Shown here one piece after another: positions 5,840 through 8,974 of a DNA stretch of 8,974 nt. Location: positions 1 to 8,974 of the forward strand of contig CAMCZJ010000128.1 in assembly GCA_945886995.1 (NCBI GenBank), in the 5' to 3' direction. The position numbers and the translations under genes are program-made. Within the stretch, counting starts at the first letter, position 1; each line of letters starts with the position of its first letter. The notes beneath the pieces were generated by a model. That model was not told the DNA's origin. It made no database searches and saw nothing but the letters and a program-made list of their open reading frames with translations. Source of the DNA: Asaia bogorensis (GTDB taxonomy: Bacteria > Pseudomonadota > Alphaproteobacteria > Acetobacterales > Acetobacteraceae).

Positions 5840-6598
5840 TTACAGGCTGAATTTTTCGCCAAGATAGACGCGGCGCACATCTTCATTCGCCACGATTTCC
5901 TGCGGGTTGCCTTCCATCAGCACCTTGCCATCATGCAGGATATAGGCGCGGTCAATGATTTCCAGCGTCTCACGCACATTGTGGTCGGTGATCAGCACGC
6001 CAATGCCGCGATCCTTCAAATGCTTGACCAGATCACGGATTTCACTGACCGCAATGGGGTCAATACCGGCCAGCGGTTCATCCAGCAGGATATAGGAAGG
6101 GTGCGTTGCCAAGGCGCGGGCGATTTCGCAGCGCCGGCGTTCCCCGCCGGAAAGCGCCAAGGCGGGGGCGCGGCGCAAATGCGCAATGCCGAATTCTGCC
6201 AGCAATTCATCCAGCATCGCAGCGCGGCGATCACTTTCCGGTTCCACCATTTCAAGCGCGGCACGGATATTCTGTTCCACCGTCAGGCCGCGAAAAATGC
6301 TGGCTTCCTGGGGCAGATAGCCAAGCCCAAGCCGCGCACGGCGATACATGGGCAGCATGGTGACATCATGCCCATCCATCATCACGCGCCCTTCATCGGG
6401 CTGCACCAGGCCGGTGATCATGTAGAAGGTTGTTGTCTTGCCGGCGCCATTCGGGCCAAGCAGCCCAACCGCTTCCCCGCGCTGAAGTGACAAGGACACA
6501 TTGCGCACCACAGGCCGCTTCTTGTAGCGCTTGCCAAGCCCGGTTGCTTGAAGCCCGCCACTACCTGGCAACAGCTTGATGGGTGATGTGTCATTCAT
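5840..6598 (-). CDS. lptB: LPS export ABC transporter ATP-binding protein LptB
   Basis: A 252-residue cytoplasmic ATPase that drives extraction of LPS from the inner membrane together with LptF/LptG and hands it to LptC. All nucleotide-binding elements are present: Walker A GPNGAGKTT (48-56), Q-loop Gln 97 (GYLPQEASIFRGLTVEQN), signature LSGGE (149-153), Walker B with catalytic Glu (ILLDEP, Glu 174), D-loop near AGID, and H-loop His 206 (LITDHNVRETL). The start is the ATG at 6598, which overlaps the lptA stop as ATGA. The frame is open further upstream to 6724, but those residues lie inside lptA and have no ABC character. A roughly 15-residue N-terminal lead precedes the ABC domain. The stop is TAA. 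Order and overlap indicate one transcript with lptC and lptA. Confidence 0.96.
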   Translation of the reverse strand: MNDTSPIKLLPGSGGLQATGLGKRYKKRPVVRNVSLSLQRGEAVGLLGPNGAGKTTTFYMITGLVQPDEGRVMMDGHDVTMLPMYRRARLGLGYLPQEASIFRGLTVEQNIRAALEMVEPESDRRAAMLDELLAEFGIAHLRRAPALALSGGERRRCEIARALATHPSYILLDEPLAGIDPIAVSEIRDLVKHLKDRGIGVLITDHNVRETLEIIDRAYILHDGKVLMEGNPQEIVANEDVRRVYLGEKFSL

Positions 6599-7503
6599 CG
6601 CGGCGTCGCCCCTGGTGCGGGAAGAGTCTGCCCCTCGCCGGGTACGATAATGCCGCGCACCCGTTCGTTCGGGCATGCCACAAGGCGCGATATGCCGGTA
6701 TCCATATTCACAATGGCTTCGCATCCCGTGAGCGTGTTGTCGCCGCGCACAATGCGCACATTACCAAGCAACCGCGCCAGCCCATTGGGCGGGGTATAAA
6801 TGCCGCTATCCCCACGCACCACTTCGGTTGGTGTGCGGATTTCAACCCGGCCATAGGCTTCAACCTTGTCCAGATTGCTGCCCGCGCCGGGTGTGGCTTC
6901 TGTTGCTGGGCGTCCGGCTTGCGGGCGCGGGGTGCCGCCCGCTTCCGCGGGCGCTTCGCGGAAATAGGCCACGAGCACGTCAGCCCGCACGCGCTTGTCA
7001 TCCTTGGTGACCACCACCGCATCGCCACGTGCCACCGCCATGCGCCGTTGCGGCCAATATTCCACGCTATCCCGCGCGGTGAGTACATTATCGGGCGAGG
7101 TCAGGCGCAGATTTCGCCCCGAGAGCACCATGACCGCCTGATCCAAATCATAGATCGCGCGATCACCTTCGGCGCGATCTGTCGCGGTGGTGATCACGAC
7201 ATTGCCTTCAGCTTCCAGGCGCCAGATTTCGCTGGCACCGCCAGGGCCTTCGCTGGGTGGGCGCGCTTCTACCGGTGCGCCGCCGCGTGGGCGATAGCGC
7301 GCCACCAGCGTATCAGCATCAATAGTGACCCCGCCACGCACCGCCCGCGCCGCGCCGCGTGCGATCACCAATTGATCATTCTGGCGCCATTCAATGCCAT
7401 CGCGCGCCGTGACTTCAATGGGGCCGCCTTGATTAAGGTCCACCCCTTGCGCGAAGGCCGCACCCGCAAGCAGGGAAAGCGCCAGCACCAAAAGCCGCAT
7501 CAT
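6595..7503 (-). CDS. lptA: LPS transport periplasmic bridge protein LptA (enlarged)
   Basis: A 302-residue OstA/LptA-family protein whose beta-jellyroll strands would form the periplasmic bridge carrying LPS to LptD. A signal peptide is evident at about 1-18 (MMRLLVLALSLLAGAAFA, cleavage before QG). Repeated jellyroll strands follow: ITVDADT-like GVTIDADTLVARY (58-70), GNVVITTATDRAEGDRAIYD (100-119), ARDSVEYWPQRRMAVARGDA (143-162), and VVRGDSGIYTPPNGLARLLG (228-247). It is well over the roughly 185 residues of E. coli LptA because of Pro/Gly/Ala-rich insertions at about 71-92 and 183-212 and an extra strand set with a C-terminal tail. Two cysteines (261, 277) could form a disulfide. There are two start choices, ATG at 7503 (overlapping the lptC stop) and ATG at 7500; GGAAGGGG lies just upstream and would serve either. 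The stop overlaps the lptB start. Confidence 0.9.
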   Translation of the reverse strand: MMRLLVLALSLLAGAAFAQGVDLNQGGPIEVTARDGIEWRQNDQLVIARGAARAVRGGVTIDADTLVARYRPRGGAPVEARPPSEGPGGASEIWRLEAEGNVVITTATDRAEGDRAIYDLDQAVMVLSGRNLRLTSPDNVLTARDSVEYWPQRRMAVARGDAVVVTKDDKRVRADVLVAYFREAPAEAGGTPRPQAGRPATEATPGAGSNLDKVEAYGRVEIRTPTEVVRGDSGIYTPPNGLARLLGNVRIVRGDNTLTGCEAIVNMDTGISRLVACPNERVRGIIVPGEGQTLPAPGATPR

Positions 7504-8180
7504 TGCGCCCCTTCCAGCATGGCGCGCGACCGGCCAGTGAACACAATCACCGCGCCCTTGTCGTAAAGGCGGAAACCCTCACTCACCAATGTACCAAAAG
7601 ACCCTTGCGCGGCTACGGGCTTGTCACCGGAAGCAGCGCCTTCCTTCAATTCAATCGCGGCTTCTTCGGTTACCAGCAGATTGCCGCCATCATGCCACAG
7701 CGTGACCTCGCCGCGCAGGTCAAGATGGTTGCGCGCCTTGTCCAGCCGCCCGTCGCGCGATTCCAACAGCACCCAGCCATCGGTCATCAGCAAATCGGCG
7801 CGCGGCGCTTCAAGGTCAACAATATCCTGATTCTGGCCTTGTGTTGCGACTGAAGCTGTCACGGTGAAGGGGCGGTTCTGTTCATCCACGCCCTGATAGC
7901 GGGGTGCGACGATCCGCACCGCATCAGGCGCGGTTTGCGCCACACGGCGGAAGGAAACCCGCGCGCGTTCTTCAGCGCCTTCCAATTCCGGCCAGATCGC
8001 AATCGCCAGCAGCAGCGCGATACCCGCACCTGGCACCAACCATTTCAGCGCCAAAACCATCGCGCGTCGGCGCGCCATTTGCCCGGCGGAAGGGGACCAA
8101 CGTTCGCGCGATGGTGGCGTGATGCGCCGCGGCGCGCGGGGGGCTGCGATAACCGGTGCCTCAGGCGCGCGGTTCTTCAC
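7500..8180 (-). CDS. lptC: LPS export system protein LptC
   Basis: A 226-residue bitopic inner-membrane protein that receives LPS from the LptB2FG transporter and passes it to LptA. The start is GTG at 8180, overlapping the kdsD stop as GTGA. The first 40 or so residues are Pro/Arg-rich and would be cytoplasmic. One membrane segment lies at about 44-63 (LALKWLVPGAGIALLLAIAI), followed by a periplasmic LptC domain from about 75 to 222. Recognisable parts are IVAPRYQGVDEQNRPFTVTA, a segment typical of alphaproteobacterial LptC, then ADLLMTDGWVLLESRDG, LRGEVTLWHDGG, and the ending FRLYDKGAVIVFTGRSRAML. A shorter start at ATG 8078 (MARRRAMVLALKW) would keep the membrane segment and remove the extension, but it has no ribosome binding site and loses the overlap. 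The assignment rests on order and domain layout as well as sequence. Confidence 0.92.
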   Translation of the reverse strand: MKNRAPEAPVIAAPRAPRRITPPSRERWSPSAGQMARRRAMVLALKWLVPGAGIALLLAIAIWPELEGAEERARVSFRRVAQTAPDAVRIVAPRYQGVDEQNRPFTVTASVATQGQNQDIVDLEAPRADLLMTDGWVLLESRDGRLDKARNHLDLRGEVTLWHDGGNLLVTEEAAIELKEGAASGDKPVAAQGSFGTLVSEGFRLYDKGAVIVFTGRSRAMLEGAQ

Positions 8181-8974
8181 GCGACCCCCGCGCGCAACAA
8201 ATCATGGATATGCAGAATGCCGATGGGCCGGCGCGCTTCATCCACCACGAAAAGCGCGGTGATGCCGTGCTTATTCATCAGCCCAAGCGCTTCCGCCGCT
8301 AGCGCATCGCCGGTGATGGCGCGGGGGTTACGGGTCATGACCTCGCCCGCCGGGCGCGCGAGCAAACCCGCGCCGCCCGAGACTTCCAGCGACCGGCGCA
8401 AATCGCCATCCGTGATCACGCCGGCCAACACGCCATCGGCCCCCACCACGCCAAGGCAGCCAAAGCGCCGCGCGGTCATCGCCAAAATCGCGGCTTCCAT
8501 TGGCATATCGGGCGGCGCCAAGGGCAATTCCGCCGCGCCATGCATCAGATCCCGCACGCGTGACAACCGCGCACCCAACTTGCCGCCTGGGTGAAACACC
8601 CGAAAATCGGACGCCGTGAACCCCCGCCGCGTGAGCAACGCGACCGCCAAAGCATCCCCCAGCGCCATCTGCATGGTGGTGGAGGTTGTGGGGGCGAGCC
8701 CCATCGGGCAGGCCTCAGCCGCTGCCGGCAAAACCAGCGCCACATCAGCAGCGCGCGCGAGCGTGCTTTCCGCGCGACCGATAATGCCAATCAGTGGCAG
8801 GCTGAAGCGCCTGGAATGCGCGATCAAATCCGCCAATTCCGGCGTTTCCCCGGAATTGGACAAGGCCAGCACCGCATCCCCGGCCAGGATCATCCCCAAA
8901 TCGCCGTGCGATGCTTCCGCCGGATGCACAAAAAGCGCCGGCGTGCCGGTGGAAGCCATGGTCGCGGCAATCTT
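8177..8974 (-). CDS. kdsD: Arabinose-5-phosphate isomerase KdsD/KpsF (5' end cut by the window edge)
   Basis: Interconverts ribulose 5-phosphate and arabinose 5-phosphate, the first step to Kdo for the LPS core. The frame is open through the last base: codons for KIAAT precede the ATG at 8959 and continue into MASTGTPALFVHPAEASHGDLGMI, the conserved sugar-isomerase (SIS) sequence. The ATG is thus internal, and the true start is beyond the window. Numbered from that Met, the SIS motif ALSNSGETPEL is at 32-42, PTTSTTMQMALGDALAV at 90-106, the conserved FHPGGKLG (with a catalytic-type His) at 122-129, and two CBS domains at about 137-194 and 206-258, with VITDGDLRR in the first and IHDLLRAG at the end. 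About 265 residues are visible of a family usually near 320-330. The stop codon overlaps the lptC GTG. Downstream LPS transport genes fit the role. Confidence 0.96.
   Translation of the reverse strand, partial: KIAATMASTGTPALFVHPAEASHGDLGMILAGDAVLALSNSGETPELADLIAHSRRFSLPLIGIIGRAESTLARAADVALVLPAAAEACPMGLAPTTSTTMQMALGDALAVALLTRRGFTASDFRVFHPGGKLGARLSRVRDLMHGAAELPLAPPDMPMEAAILAMTARRFGCLGVVGADGVLAGVITDGDLRRSLEVSGGAGLLARPAGEVMTRNPRAITGDALAAEALGLMNKHGITALFVVDEARRPIGILHIHDLLRAGVA

Noticed and set aside
5585..6490. 301-codon open frame on the plus strand opposite rpoN and lptB
   Set aside because: It lies fully antisense to genes with complete family motifs, its translation is rich in His, Gln and Arg with no domain, and long antisense frames are usual in GC-rich DNA.
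6583..7566. 327-codon open frame on the plus strand opposite lptA
   Set aside because: It is antisense to the whole of lptA, has no recognisable domain and a biased composition. It is a shadow of the true frame.

Overview
The window looks like chromosome of a GC-rich alphaproteobacterium, most likely of the Rhodospirillales/Acetobacteraceae type. This is inferred from gene order and protein style (chromosomal ParB, a kdsD-lptC-lptA-lptB-rpoN-hpf block, alphaproteobacterial RpoN features), not from a search. Every gene except parB and kdsD, which run off the window edges, looks intact. I see no tRNA, rRNA, CRISPR array, insertion sequence or phage gene.

Left part, plus strand (1-2894): the 3' portion of parB, then an Lrp/AsnC-family regulator starting at TTG, then a two-gene unit for a split UxaA-family lyase. 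That unit is a 94-residue SAF-domain small subunit and a 391-residue catalytic subunit. Such pairs are altronate-type sugar-acid dehydratases or (2R)-sulfolactate sulfo-lyases (SuyA/SuyB), and details of the sequence and neighbourhood lean to the SuyAB-like reading. The only sizeable gap here (1294-1428) holds a nested inverted repeat and a plausible sigma-70 promoter.

Right part, minus strand (8974 down to 2943): an envelope and global-regulation block read right to left. It starts with KdsD (arabinose-5-phosphate isomerase, Kdo synthesis), followed by LptC, LptA and LptB (LPS transport). The four genes are joined by three successive 4-nt stop/start overlaps. RpoN (sigma-54), a long-form ribosome hibernation factor (HPF) and a LysE/RhtB-type exporter follow. 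The position after hpf, where many proteobacteria carry ptsN, holds the exporter gene instead.

The two blocks converge at about 2900-2940, where a perfect 12-bp inverted repeat sits between the stop codons. The minus-strand block couples Kdo supply and LPS export to sigma-54 and stationary-phase ribosome control. The plus-strand block is probably a small regulated catabolic unit beside the parB locus. I found no convincing novel system. The most useful leads are the true substrate of the UxaA-family pair, its regulatory dyad, the missing ptsN, and a possible attenuator ahead of hpf.
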